Notes under the pieces: generated by a model
The model's input: the letters and a program-made list of their open reading frames with translations, nothing else
Databases searched by the model: none
Told to the model about the DNA's origin: nothing
Program-made: the position numbers and the translations under genes
Shown here: piece after piece, positions 37,106 through 45,756 of the stretch
How the letters are laid out: each line of letters starts with the position of its first letter
How positions within the stretch are numbered: the first letter of the stretch is position 1
Origin: Leptospira wolbachii serovar Codice str. CDC
Lineage (GTDB): Bacteria > Spirochaetota > Leptospiria > Leptospirales > Leptospiraceae
DNA length: 64,000 nucleotides
Direction: 5' to 3'
NCBI RefSeq assembly: GCF_000332515.2
Contig: NZ_AOGZ02000014.1
Coordinates: forward strand, 1,814,001-1,878,000

Positions 37106-37711
37106 TTAGGAATTAATAAAATTTCTCAGTAGGTCTTTCCCCTCTTCCGATCCAAACGATTCTGGATGGAATTGGACTCCTTCAATTTTTAAAGTTTTGT
37201 GTCGAAGTCCCATAATTTCCCCCTTTCCCTCACCTGCGGAAACTCGGGCCGTAATTTCCAAATCCTTGGGAAGCGAAGTTTCTTTCGCCACCAAGGAATG
37301 GTAACGCATGATTTCAATGCCCTGTGTGAGCCCTTGGAAGACACCTTTACCATCATGTTCGATTGGAGAAAGTTTACCGTGCATAGCCACATTAGCACGA
37401 ACCACTTCTCCACCAAATACCGTTGCCATTCCTTGCATTCCAAGACAAATCCCAAGCACGGGAGTTGTTTTACCCAATTCCTTTAGAATGTCAGCACTGA
37501 CTCCAAAATAAGCCGGGTCTGCGGGATGGCCGGGTCCGGGAGAAATAATAATCTTATCATAGTTAGCTGATTTGATTGTTTCGAAAGATTTTTCATCATT
37601 TCGAATCACATCCAGTTGAAAGAGTTCTTCCCTTTCTTCCAAGATTTCACCAACGAGTTGGTAAAGGTTAAATGTAAAAGAATCATAATTGTCTAGGATA
37701 AGTACTTTCAT
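37106..37711 (-). CDS. trpG: Anthranilate synthase component II (glutaminase)
   Basis: 201 residues: VLILDNYDSFTFNLYQL, IIISPGPGHPADPAYFG, the nucleophile Cys in VLGICLGMQGMATVFGG, and VQFHPESFGSEEG. Together with the product of trpE, 56 bases upstream, it feeds ammonia to chorismate for tryptophan synthesis. It is the partner by position; the second amidotransferase at 11.8 kb is therefore more likely the folate-pathway one. Confidence 0.9.
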   Translation of the reverse strand: MKVLILDNYDSFTFNLYQLVGEILEEREELFQLDVIRNDEKSFETIKSANYDKIIISPGPGHPADPAYFGVSADILKELGKTTPVLGICLGMQGMATVFGGEVVRANVAMHGKLSPIEHDGKGVFQGLTQGIEIMRYHSLVAKETSLPKDLEITARVSAGEGKGEIMGLRHKTLKIEGVQFHPESFGSEEGKDLLRNFINS

Positions 37712-37767
37712 AGGGATGTAGATTTTCCTTTGTTTTTGAAATGTTTCATATAAATTTCCATCACAGC

Positions 37768-39150
37768 TTATGACCCTTTATGTAAATCTAGAGCTTTGCG
37801 AACCGAGGCCATTTTATTAATAATTTCTTGGTATTCATCTTCCGGTTTAGAATCAAAAACAATTCCTCCAGAAGCCCGGACAAAACCTTTGATTCCATTC
37901 ACAAAAAAACTACGAATCGGAATTGCAAATGTACAATCCCCATTCAATCCAAAACTTCCCACAGCACCGCCATACGGACCACGTGGAGATTTTTCAATCC
38001 GTTCAATGATCTTCATGGATTCAATCTTTGGGGCACCAGAGAGTGTTCCTGCGGGGAAGGAAGAAGCAAGTCCCGAAAACATATCTTCTTTGGAAGAAAG
38101 AATTCCTACCACTTCGCTAGAGATATGTTGCACATGAGAAAATCTTTTTACATCAAAACGTCTACGCACCTTGACTGTTCCAAATTTTGCCACTCGGCCC
38201 ACATCGTTACGATGAAGGTCGATGAGCATATTGTGTTCGGCGATTTCTTTGGGATCAGTTAAAAGTTTTCTTGCAAGGAGAGTATCTTCTTTGGCGTCAA
38301 CTCCCCGTTTGGTGGTGCCAGCTAAGGGAAAGGATTCCATTTCTCCTTGCCGTAACCTGAATAATAACTCAGGACTTGCACCCAAAATGGCACGAGATCC
38401 AAATTTTACATAATACATATGAGGAGAAGGATTGATCTCTCTCAAGGTTTCATAAATAGCTAATGGATTTCCATCCACTTGATAAATTTCCTCAAAACCA
38501 ATTTGGCATTGGAAGGTGTTTCCGGCTTTCACTTCTTCTAAAGCCTCTTCCACCATTTGTTTATGCACTTCTTTGGACAAACCCGCTTGTAATAAAGAAA
38601 CCTTGGCTTTTGGTTTCTCAGACTTTTGCTTCACTGCCAGGTTTAGGATTTGGTTCACTTCATCGATACGGTTTGTGCCGTTATCAAAATAGATTAACTC
38701 GCCAGTAAATTTATCGTAAATCAATCCATCTAAATACAATCCAAAAATCATAGCTGGAAAATCAGGGTGGGGTTCCAGTTTTAATTTTGGTTCAAAGAAC
38801 TGCATACTTTGATAACCCAAATAACCTACAAATCCACCCGCATAACTAATGCTTAGCGAATTATAATCAGTAAGTTCTCTGAGAGCATAGTATGGGTTCT
38901 CAACAGAATATTTTTTTCCATCAATTTCTAAAACTCCAGTCTCACCCACGAGGATGTGAGAAGGTTCAAAACCCATAACAGAATACCGAGAATCGTATTG
39001 GTTGTCCCCTGCGGATTCTAATAAAAAACAATTCTCGTATTTTGCCTCAACGACCCTAAAAAGTTCCCAAAACTCGATTCCTTCAGGTAAGAATAACGAA
39101 GTGTAATTTGGTTTTTTGGGGATTTTGATTTTCGGAAGTGTTTGGGTCAT
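37768..39150 (-). CDS. trpE: Anthranilate synthase component I
   Basis: 460 residues. NCFLLESAGDNQYDSRY carries the LLES motif of tryptophan feedback in TrpE proteins. The chorismate-binding core has FQCQIGFEEIY, PHMYYVKFGSRAILGASPE, FPLAGTTKRGVDAKEDT, ERIEKSPRGPYGGAVG and GFVRASGGIVFDSKPEDEY. ATG 39150 is chosen over an in-frame TTG 24 bases further out. The leader contains the palindrome TTGGTACCAA (39165-39174). PabB identity is less likely given the LLES motif and trpG neighbour. Confidence 0.9.
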   Translation of the reverse strand: MTQTLPKIKIPKKPNYTSLFLPEGIEFWELFRVVEAKYENCFLLESAGDNQYDSRYSVMGFEPSHILVGETGVLEIDGKKYSVENPYYALRELTDYNSLSISYAGGFVGYLGYQSMQFFEPKLKLEPHPDFPAMIFGLYLDGLIYDKFTGELIYFDNGTNRIDEVNQILNLAVKQKSEKPKAKVSLLQAGLSKEVHKQMVEEALEEVKAGNTFQCQIGFEEIYQVDGNPLAIYETLREINPSPHMYYVKFGSRAILGASPELLFRLRQGEMESFPLAGTTKRGVDAKEDTLLARKLLTDPKEIAEHNMLIDLHRNDVGRVAKFGTVKVRRRFDVKRFSHVQHISSEVVGILSSKEDMFSGLASSFPAGTLSGAPKIESMKIIERIEKSPRGPYGGAVGSFGLNGDCTFAIPIRSFFVNGIKGFVRASGGIVFDSKPEDEYQEIINKMASVRKALDLHKGS

Positions 39151-39204
39151 AAAAAACTCTGTATTTGGTACCAAGATTCATTTTTAATCTTATAATGAAA
39201 TAAA

Positions 39205-39237
39205 AAAGGCAGGAGCCGGATTCCGGAACCTGCCTTT
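39205..39237 (-). terminator. Intrinsic terminator of the superoxide dismutase gene
   Basis: AAAGGCAGG (39205-39213) pairs with CCTGCCTTT (39229-39237) and an inner CCGG/CCGG pair gives a long stem with a 2x2 bulge. On the minus strand the stem is followed by TTTTTTATTT. It separates sodB from trpE. Confidence 0.85.
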
Positions 39238-39261
39238 CGACGTGTGATTTTGAATCCGTTC

Positions 39262-39837
39262 TTATTTTAAGTTTTGGTTTGCGAAGTCCCAGTTTACTAA
39301 ATTCCAGAATGCTTCCACGTATTTTGGACGAGCATTACGGAAATCGATATAGTATGCATGTTCCCAAACGTCAATTGTTAGTAAAGATTGGAGACCATCT
39401 TTCAATGGGCTACCAGCATTGCTTGTGTTGACGATTTCTACGCCGTCACCTTTTTTAACAAGCCAAGTCCATCCAGATCCAAAGTTAGTAATGGCCGATT
39501 GTGAAAACTTTTCTTTGAAAGCATCAAAAGAACCAAAAGACTTAGTGATGAGATCAGCAACAGCACCTGTAGGAGCTCCGCCACCTTTTGGAGAAAGGGA
39601 ATGCCAGTAGAAAGTATGGTTCCAAATCTGAGCTGCGTTATTGAAAATTCCGCCGGAAGACTTTTTTACAATTTCTTCCAGACTAGCGTTTTCAAACTCA
39701 GTACCTTTGATTAGGTTATTGAGATTGGTAACGTAAGTTTGGTGGTGTTTTCCGTAGTGAAACTCGAGAGTTTCTGCAGAAATATGCGGAGCAAGTGCAT
39801 CCTTAGCATAAGGAAGTTCTGGGAGTTTATGTTCCAT
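39262..39837 (-). CDS. sodB: Fe-type superoxide dismutase
   Basis: 191 residues. Metal ligands: His 27 in [13 protein letters not shown], His in [16 protein letters not shown], and Asp/His in [14 protein letters not shown]. The [13 protein letters not shown] form and SGWTWLV point to the iron subtype rather than manganese. It dismutates superoxide in the cytoplasm. AGGAG stands 9 bases before the ATG. A PerR/Fur-like inverted repeat lies 83 bases upstream of the start. Confidence 0.94.
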   Translation of the reverse strand: MEHKLPELPYAKDALAPHISAETLEFHYGKHHQTYVTNLNNLIKGTEFENASLEEIVKKSSGGIFNNAAQIWNHTFYWHSLSPKGGGAPTGAVADLITKSFGSFDAFKEKFSQSAITNFGSGWTWLVKKGDGVEIVNTSNAGSPLKDGLQSLLTIDVWEHAYYIDFRNARPKYVEAFWNLVNWDFANQNLK

Positions 39838-39919
39838 GGTGGGTGTCTCCTGATGGATTCAAGTGTATTTGTATTTTGTATCTAGTATGGATCGCAAAAG
39901 CAAATCGTAAACTAAAAAA

Positions 39920-39934
39920 GTAGAATGGTTCTAA
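39920..39934. promoter_or_regulatory. PerR/Fur-like inverted repeat upstream of sodB
   Basis: On the minus strand the 15-mer TTAGAACCATTCTAC matches the PerR-box consensus (TTATAATNATTATAA) at 11 of 14 defined positions by my count, with exact TAGAA/TTCTA arms. Its position in front of an oxidative-stress gene fits; binding is untested. Confidence 0.4.
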
Positions 39935-39946
39935 TCATTCCCTCTA

Positions 39947-40789
39947 TCAATTTCGACTGACTGTAGAACGAACTGTCTTTAATAAATTTAAAATTTCGGA
40001 ATGTAAAACTCCATTAGAAGCCACTAATTCCGGAAGTCCTGTGTAATAATGGACTCCATTTAAGTCAGTCAATTTCCCACCAGCTTCCGCCAAAATCACA
40101 GAAATGGCAGAAACATCCCAGTGTTTGACTGTTTTTTCCCAAATCGCATCCATTACACCTTCAGCGATGAAACAGGCATCCAAAACAAAAGAGCCAGTTC
40201 TACGAAAAGAACGTGCGTAGGTTAAAAATCCGGAAAGGTCAGCCATAATTTCCTGGATCATGTGAGCTCGTTTGGTGGGAAGATTCGGTGAAAAAATGGC
40301 ACGGTTCAATTCAGAAATGGTGGAAGTATAAATTTGTTCCCCATTTTTATATGCGCCCTCTCCCATCACCGCAGAATAGACGGATTCTTGTGGAGGAACA
40401 ATCACAACTCCACCGACAGGTGTTTCTCTATGTTCTAACCCAAAGGATATTGCATACAAAGGCAGTCCACGAACAAAATTCATGGATCCGTCCACTGGAT
40501 CTAATACCCACTTAAAATCCCCACCATCAATGGTTGGCTTGTCCTCACAGATAATTCCATCTTTTGGAAAGGATTTTTGTAAAAATCGAATTAAAATATC
40601 ACCTAACTTACCGTCGGCGGCATCTATTCGTTCCTTTTCATCGGCATCTGTTTGTGATCGAATGGCGGAGACTTCTCGTTGAATTTTTTTTGCTTCATGG
40701 ATGATTCCCATAGCATTTGCTTTTACGTATTCGATCCGTTTGATGGTTTCATCAATAGGGAAACTAATGGTTGGTGAAGATATGCCCAT
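39947..40789 (-). CDS. Inositol monophosphatase family protein
   Basis: 280 residues. Metal motifs: ICEDKPTID (replacing the usual GEE), WVLDPVDGSMNFVRGLP, and KHWDVSAISVILAEAGG. These Mg-dependent phosphatases act on inositol-1-phosphate, histidinol-phosphate, PAP or fructose-1,6-bisphosphate; the family member is not distinguishable here. It starts 12 bases after the stop of the preceding same-strand gene. Confidence 0.88.
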   Translation of the reverse strand: MGISSPTISFPIDETIKRIEYVKANAMGIIHEAKKIQREVSAIRSQTDADEKERIDAADGKLGDILIRFLQKSFPKDGIICEDKPTIDGGDFKWVLDPVDGSMNFVRGLPLYAISFGLEHRETPVGGVVIVPPQESVYSAVMGEGAYKNGEQIYTSTISELNRAIFSPNLPTKRAHMIQEIMADLSGFLTYARSFRRTGSFVLDACFIAEGVMDAIWEKTVKHWDVSAISVILAEAGGKLTDLNGVHYYTGLPELVASNGVLHSEILNLLKTVRSTVSRN

Positions 40790-40801
40790 ATTACCTGCTA
40801 T

Positions 40802-41692
40802 TTAATTATCGGATGATTTCGTAATGACTTTCCACAAAATATTACCAGACTTCGACTGAGTTCTTTCCACTTCGAATAAAGAAAGATATTCGTGATATTT
40901 CTTTAAAGTTTCATCCGGAATCCCCTGGTCTGTTTCTGTCAAAATCGGATAAAAGTTTTTGAAATGCTGGATTGTTTTTGGCAAACTAGGGATTAAAAAT
41001 CTCAAAGATAGGGATAAATAGTCTATTCCGATGGGACTATAGATCCTTCCTAATTTCCATACTTCAGAATTGATTCCTAATTCTTCACGAATTGTCGATT
41101 CTGTTTCTGAAAAATCAATTTCATCAAAGATTTCCGAAAACTTTCGAATCGGCTTATTTTCATCTTTCTCGGATTCTACACGGAAGACCCCACCCTGAAA
41201 TCGTTTTGCTTGAAAGTCCGTAATATCCTCACCGTCCTCTAAAGTGGAATGGAGGTGAATGATTTTGGTTTGAAAGTACAATCTGTCCGTAAGGATAGAG
41301 GGAGTCATATTTTGGGAACCAGGCTTCTTAATTTCTTCCGACTTGGCACCACCCAAATACAACATATCTACAGAAAATACATATAAAAACCGAGACGAAC
41401 CAAATAACATGGGTCTTACAAAAAACAATTTCCCAGTCTCTCTTTTGGGCCGAGGTTCTGGTAATAAACAGGTTCCCTCGATAGCTTCGGGAATGTATTT
41501 TAGAACTGTATGTACAAAATCCTTAATATCACCAAACTCAGGTTGTGTGACCGAAGTTCCGGGGATTACAAATTTTTCCGGAAATTGAATATAAGGGGAA
41601 TGTAGATTATCTACATAGATTTCACCTGATTTATTTTTTGCGGATGTTTCATTTAGAATCCGATTGATTGATTTATAATCTTGTATTTTCAT
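40802..41692 (-). CDS. Conserved-looking cytoplasmic protein, unknown function
   Basis: 296 residues without signal peptide or membrane helix. Readable features: FVHTVLKYIPEAIEGTCLLPEPRPKRETG, FSVDMLYLGGAKSEEI, and a segment IGIDYLSLSLRFLIPSLPKTIQHF. No family recognised. It lies between the beta-galactosidase and phosphatase genes on the same strand with 12-24 base spacing, so it is probably co-transcribed. Confidence 0.65.
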   Translation of the reverse strand: MKIQDYKSINRILNETSAKNKSGEIYVDNLHSPYIQFPEKFVIPGTSVTQPEFGDIKDFVHTVLKYIPEAIEGTCLLPEPRPKRETGKLFFVRPMLFGSSRFLYVFSVDMLYLGGAKSEEIKKPGSQNMTPSILTDRLYFQTKIIHLHSTLEDGEDITDFQAKRFQGGVFRVESEKDENKPIRKFSEIFDEIDFSETESTIREELGINSEVWKLGRIYSPIGIDYLSLSLRFLIPSLPKTIQHFKNFYPILTETDQGIPDETLKKYHEYLSLFEVERTQSKSGNILWKVITKSSDN

Positions 41693-41716
41693 TATCTATT
41701 TTCAAATAACAAAGTT

Positions 41717-43699
41717 CTATTTTGGAATTCTTTTGATCTTATAACCAAATGGTTTTAAAATGGAAAGTCCGGCCAGTTTGTAACGAGGAGAATGGTTCAT
41801 TGTAATTTCATAATTGTATTGTTTTCCTTCGCGATGATGGCGCTCAATACTCGCACCAAGAAAACCAAAACGAACACCCGCTTCTTTTAATATCTTTCGG
41901 TACAAAAGAATAAAACTTTCGGGAGTTAAGGAAGTTCCTACATAATAGACTTTTCCTTTACCGTAAGTATTAACTGTGATGGCAGGTTTTCCCGAATAAA
42001 ACTTTTTAGAATCCTTGTATCGTGCGATCACTTTCGCCGTAGTAGGCTCCAAAATTTCGCAAAATTTAGATCCTTTTAATGGTAAAAATCCCATTCGAAT
42101 TCCCACCTTGTCAGTTGCCGGCGCCTCAAATTGAAACACCTCTACACCCGCCATTTCAGAAAAAACACCAGGAACTGGTTCTTCCACCATCCAATGGTCT
42201 TTATCCTTGATTCCGGCTCGGTAACCAAGAACCAAAGTTCCACCATTTGCTACATACTTTTTTAGTTTTTCTACAACGAGTGGATCAAACATTGTATAGA
42301 GAGGAAGGGTCAAGACTTTGTACTTAGACCAATCATAATCAACATGAACAGGTAAAGAATGGGAATTTACATTTAAAACATTGGTTCCCGCAAACCAAGT
42401 AGCAAGTTCTATATCATAACCCACTTGTGCAAAAGGTACGGGAGCAAATTTTAATCCATCACTTAAAGGTTGGTGTTTATAATTACGAGAATTTTCTATA
42501 TCATGTAAAATTGCCACCTCAGCTTTGTAAGGCGACTCTGCGATATCAGCTGCAAATTCTTTAATGTCCTGAATGGTTTCTTTTAACTCAAAGTATTTGG
42601 TAGTTTTTCTTTTTCCATGATCCAAAATCCCGTAACAAAGTTGTTCCTGACCAAAACGTGCCGTGCGATAACGAAAGAAATAAATTTGGTTCGCACCGTT
42701 TACTATTGCTTGTGTCAACCAAAGCCCAATTTGTCCCGGAGGAGGAAGATAACCCAAAGTATCATGACCTTGTACACCAGAGAACTGCTCCATTACAGTG
42801 TAGGGTATATTTTTTAATCCTCTCGAATACTGTTGGGTAGCTGTAACCAGTGGATGGGGGTATGGTTCTTGTTGGTTCCCCCAAACAGGATAGTTGTCCC
42901 AAGACACATAGTCTAACTTAGAAAATAGAGCAGACATATCGGTTACTGGTAAAAAGGGAGAAGGATAAAGATTGGTAGTGAGTGGTTTGTTTTTACTATA
43001 CTTTCTTAATATCTCTGCTTGGAAGTGAATATAAGATACAAGTTCATCTGATTGAAATCTGTAATAATCTTGAATCATCGCAGGATTGAAATTACTAGCC
43101 ACATGAGCTGCCGGTAAAGGAATTTCACTCCAATCAGAATAAATCACCCCCCAAAACACATTCCCCCAACGTTTGTTAAGCGAATCTAAGGTTTTATATT
43201 TATTCTTTAGCCAGATTCGAAAATTCTTTAACGCTAAAGGGGAATAGTCTACATCGGAACCTTCGTGTCCAGGTTCGTTATCAATTTGCCAACCAACGAC
43301 AGCCGGATGGTTGCCAAAATGTTTGGCCATAGCTGTCACAATTCGTTCTGTAGCTTTTTTATAGGCAGCAGATGAAAAACAAGCTTGGCGTCTGGTGCCG
43401 ATTCCTCTTACAATTCCCTCTTTTGATACCTGTACGATTTCCGGAAATTTTTTGTACAACCAAGGAGGGAAGGTAGCTGTCGGAGTTCCTAAGATCGCAG
43501 TCATCCCATGTTCTTGGATTTTTTTTAAAATAGCATCAAACAAAGAAAAGTCGAACTTTCCTTCCTTCGGCTCCATGATTCCCCATGCGAATTCTGCCAA
43601 CCTTACGGAAGAAAGACCCATTTCTTTCATTATTTTTAGGTCTTCATCCCAGTCCTTAGGGTTCCATTGTTCGGGGTAATAACAGGCACCAAAGATCAT
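41717..43699 (-). CDS. GH42 beta-galactosidase
   Basis: 660 residues, the usual GH42 length. It begins FGACYYPEQWNPKDWDEDL and has VRLAEFAWGIMEPKEG, the acid/base Glu in VGWQIDNEPGHEGS and the nucleophile Glu in YTVMEQFSGVQG; a class-I-amidotransferase-like trimerisation domain follows (about residues 395-600) with LVLGYRAGIKDKDHW. It hydrolyses beta-D-galactosides, often from plant polysaccharide fragments. No sugar transporter is adjacent. It is divergent from hslO. Confidence 0.93.
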   Translation of the reverse strand: MIFGACYYPEQWNPKDWDEDLKIMKEMGLSSVRLAEFAWGIMEPKEGKFDFSLFDAILKKIQEHGMTAILGTPTATFPPWLYKKFPEIVQVSKEGIVRGIGTRRQACFSSAAYKKATERIVTAMAKHFGNHPAVVGWQIDNEPGHEGSDVDYSPLALKNFRIWLKNKYKTLDSLNKRWGNVFWGVIYSDWSEIPLPAAHVASNFNPAMIQDYYRFQSDELVSYIHFQAEILRKYSKNKPLTTNLYPSPFLPVTDMSALFSKLDYVSWDNYPVWGNQQEPYPHPLVTATQQYSRGLKNIPYTVMEQFSGVQGHDTLGYLPPPGQIGLWLTQAIVNGANQIYFFRYRTARFGQEQLCYGILDHGKRKTTKYFELKETIQDIKEFAADIAESPYKAEVAILHDIENSRNYKHQPLSDGLKFAPVPFAQVGYDIELATWFAGTNVLNVNSHSLPVHVDYDWSKYKVLTLPLYTMFDPLVVEKLKKYVANGGTLVLGYRAGIKDKDHWMVEEPVPGVFSEMAGVEVFQFEAPATDKVGIRMGFLPLKGSKFCEILEPTTAKVIARYKDSKKFYSGKPAITVNTYGKGKVYYVGTSLTPESFILLYRKILKEAGVRFGFLGASIERHHREGKQYNYEITMNHSPRYKLAGLSILKPFGYKIKRIPK

Positions 43700-43774
43700 A
43701 TTTTTCCTTTTTGCGATTGCAGAATCTATCTTGTGACACAGACTGAATCAGAAAACACCCCTTTCAATCAAATA

Positions 43775-44629
43775 ATGTCTGACAAAGTTATTTTAGGTAT
43801 ATCCAACACCCATCACTATCGATTTACACTAGTCGATCTCACGGAAACTGCTAAAGAAGCTATGTTTCTACATTCTCTTAACAAAGAAATGTCCGTATTC
43901 CTTTCCAAAACCATGATGGGTGCGTTGTTTCTCGCAGAGATGACAAAAAACCAACAAAAGGTTAGTATTCAATGGAAAGATGATTCCAACAAACAAGCAT
44001 TAGCCTACAGTGATCGATATGGAAAAATGAAATCTGTGGCTTATTCTGCAAGTCATGAAGAGGGTGATATTCGAAATGAATTTATACTCGGACAGGGAAT
44101 CATGAAGGTGATTCGTTGGGACTTTGATTCTGATACTTATCAGTCCTATACCAACCTCGTAGAAGATACATTTGAAGTTAATTTTATTAAGTATCTAACC
44201 GAGTCTGAACAAATCAAAGGCATTGTAGGAATGGAAGTTTTTCCTTTTGATTTTCCTGGAAATGATTTCTCGGCGAAGGGTCTATTTTTTGAAGCCCTTC
44301 CCGATGCCCCAGAAGAAAGTTTTTTATTTTTAATTTCAAAGATTCAACCATTGGTTCAAAAAGAATCCTTTTGGGCTTTGGGTTTGGATGAAATGTTTCT
44401 GTCCCTACAAACCGAAATTGGATCCTATTTAGAAATTTTAAGTAACGAGGCTCCTGAATTTTTGTGCGATTGTTCCAGACATAAGGTTGCCGATATCATT
44501 GCCTCCCTCGGCAAACAAGAAGCCGACTCTATCATCGATGAATTTGGAAAGATCGAAATCACTTGTGAATTTTGTAGAACCGCTTATCAATTTGATTCCT
44601 TCGACGTGGAGAAGTTCTTTAACCAATGA
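43775..44629 (+). CDS. hslO: Redox-regulated chaperone Hsp33
   Basis: ATG 43775 starts 284 residues; the frame is open further back but antisense to the beta-galactosidase start. The Hsp33 fold reads through MMGALFLAEMTK, FILGQGIMKVIRWD and ALGLDEMF. The C-terminal zinc switch is present as CDC (EFLCDCSRHK) and CEFC (ITCEFCRTAYQF), the four cysteines oxidised under stress to activate holdase function. The tsaE start overlaps its stop (ATGA). Confidence 0.93.
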   Translation: MSDKVILGISNTHHYRFTLVDLTETAKEAMFLHSLNKEMSVFLSKTMMGALFLAEMTKNQQKVSIQWKDDSNKQALAYSDRYGKMKSVAYSASHEEGDIRNEFILGQGIMKVIRWDFDSDTYQSYTNLVEDTFEVNFIKYLTESEQIKGIVGMEVFPFDFPGNDFSAKGLFFEALPDAPEESFLFLISKIQPLVQKESFWALGLDEMFLSLQTEIGSYLEILSNEAPEFLCDCSRHKVADIIASLGKQEADSIIDEFGKIEITCEFCRTAYQFDSFDVEKFFNQ

Positions 44630-45084
44630 AGGCGAGTTTTCTCTCCCTGAGAGAATCGGAACTGAGTCCCTTGTTTGTAAGTTTAGATCAGTTAGTGGCA
44701 AATTTTCTTAAAAATAACCAATTTCCAATTCTACTACTTTCTGGCGAAATGGGGGCAGGGAAAACTACCTTCATTCGGGAGTGGTTCAGTCGATTTGGTA
44801 CTGAAAGTTCTATCAATTCACCTACCTTTTCTTTGTATAATATTTACGATTCGCCTAACTTTCGTTTGTATCATTTTGATTTGTATCGACTCAAATATCC
44901 TGAAGAACTCGATGAATTGGGATTTGAAGAGATTTGGGGAAAGGAAGGAGTTTCTGCCATTGAATGGTGGCAAATCGCTGAACCTTACCTACCAAAAGCA
45001 AATCGAATTCTACTTTCAATTGAGTCTGATTCCCTAGAATATCGCTCTTATACTTTAGAATGGTCGGAAAACGAAATTCAATGA
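44626..45084 (+). CDS. tsaE: tRNA threonylcarbamoyladenosine biosynthesis ATPase TsaE
   Basis: 152 residues with P-loop LLSGEMGAGKTTFIREWF, SPTFSLYNIYDS and FHFDLYRL-type motif (YHFDLYRLKYPEELDELGFEE), then EWW near the end. TsaE is the ATPase of the t6A37 tRNA-modification machinery with TsaB and TsaD. It overlaps both hslO and tsaB by 4 bases, so the three are translationally coupled. Confidence 0.92.
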   Translation: MKASFLSLRESELSPLFVSLDQLVANFLKNNQFPILLLSGEMGAGKTTFIREWFSRFGTESSINSPTFSLYNIYDSPNFRLYHFDLYRLKYPEELDELGFEEIWGKEGVSAIEWWQIAEPYLPKANRILLSIESDSLEYRSYTLEWSENEIQ

Positions 45085-45752
45085 ATGTTCTATATTTCGA
45101 CACAACGCAAGATTGGATCCAGGTTCTTGTTGCCCTTTACCAGTCGGAGCCTAACCTCCAAATACTAGCCAAACAAACGGAAACCACACCAAAAGAATCC
45201 TCTTACAAATTAGTTGAGATGATTCGAATGACTCTCGAAGATGCTAAAGTAAAAAAACCAGATCTTATTATTGTGACTACTGGGCCAGGATCCTTTACTG
45301 GAATTCGCATAACAGTGACTACAGCAAGAGACCTAGCCCAATTATGGGACATCCCAGTTTTTGGAATTGATAGTATGGAAGCTTATTTGGTGGGTTTCCA
45401 AAAAAAAGAGTCAGATGGGAAAACTTCCCTCTTTTGTTTGGATGGCAAACAAAATAAATATTATACAAAATATGCTACCAAATTTGATTTTTCAGAATCC
45501 TTCGACCTTACTCCAGAATTGATCGAATTAAAACTTCGAACCGCCGAATGGACACCTAACAATTGGTACTATACTGGAAATTTACCGAAGTTTTACCCAA
45601 ATTCAGCTACAAAAATTGAAGCGACAAAGTTGAATCTTTCGTCTATACTAGAGTATAGTTTGAAACGATACTTCGAATCAGAACCAAATAAAAACGACTA
45701 TTTATCTCTCCTGCCCAATTACATTCGCGGGACCTATGTAGATCACAAATGA
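45081..45752 (+). CDS. tsaB: tRNA threonylcarbamoyladenosine biosynthesis protein TsaB
   Basis: 223 residues, with ATG inside the ATGA overlap with tsaE. The ASKHA fold shows NVLYFDTTQDWIQV and the family signature IIVTTGPGSFTGIRITVTTARDLA. TsaB is the non-catalytic scaffold that binds TsaD and TsaE. The C-terminal half is divergent, as usual. RNase R follows after 4 bases. Confidence 0.92.
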   Translation: MNVLYFDTTQDWIQVLVALYQSEPNLQILAKQTETTPKESSYKLVEMIRMTLEDAKVKKPDLIIVTTGPGSFTGIRITVTTARDLAQLWDIPVFGIDSMEAYLVGFQKKESDGKTSLFCLDGKQNKYYTKYATKFDFSESFDLTPELIELKLRTAEWTPNNWYYTGNLPKFYPNSATKIEATKLNLSSILEYSLKRYFESEPNKNDYLSLLPNYIRGTYVDHK

Positions 45753-45756
45753 ATTT

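Noticed and set aside
39165..39174. TTGGTACCAA palindrome as a Trp-repressor operator
   Set aside because: Ten bases only, without similarity to the known TrpR operator; kept as a note in trpE.
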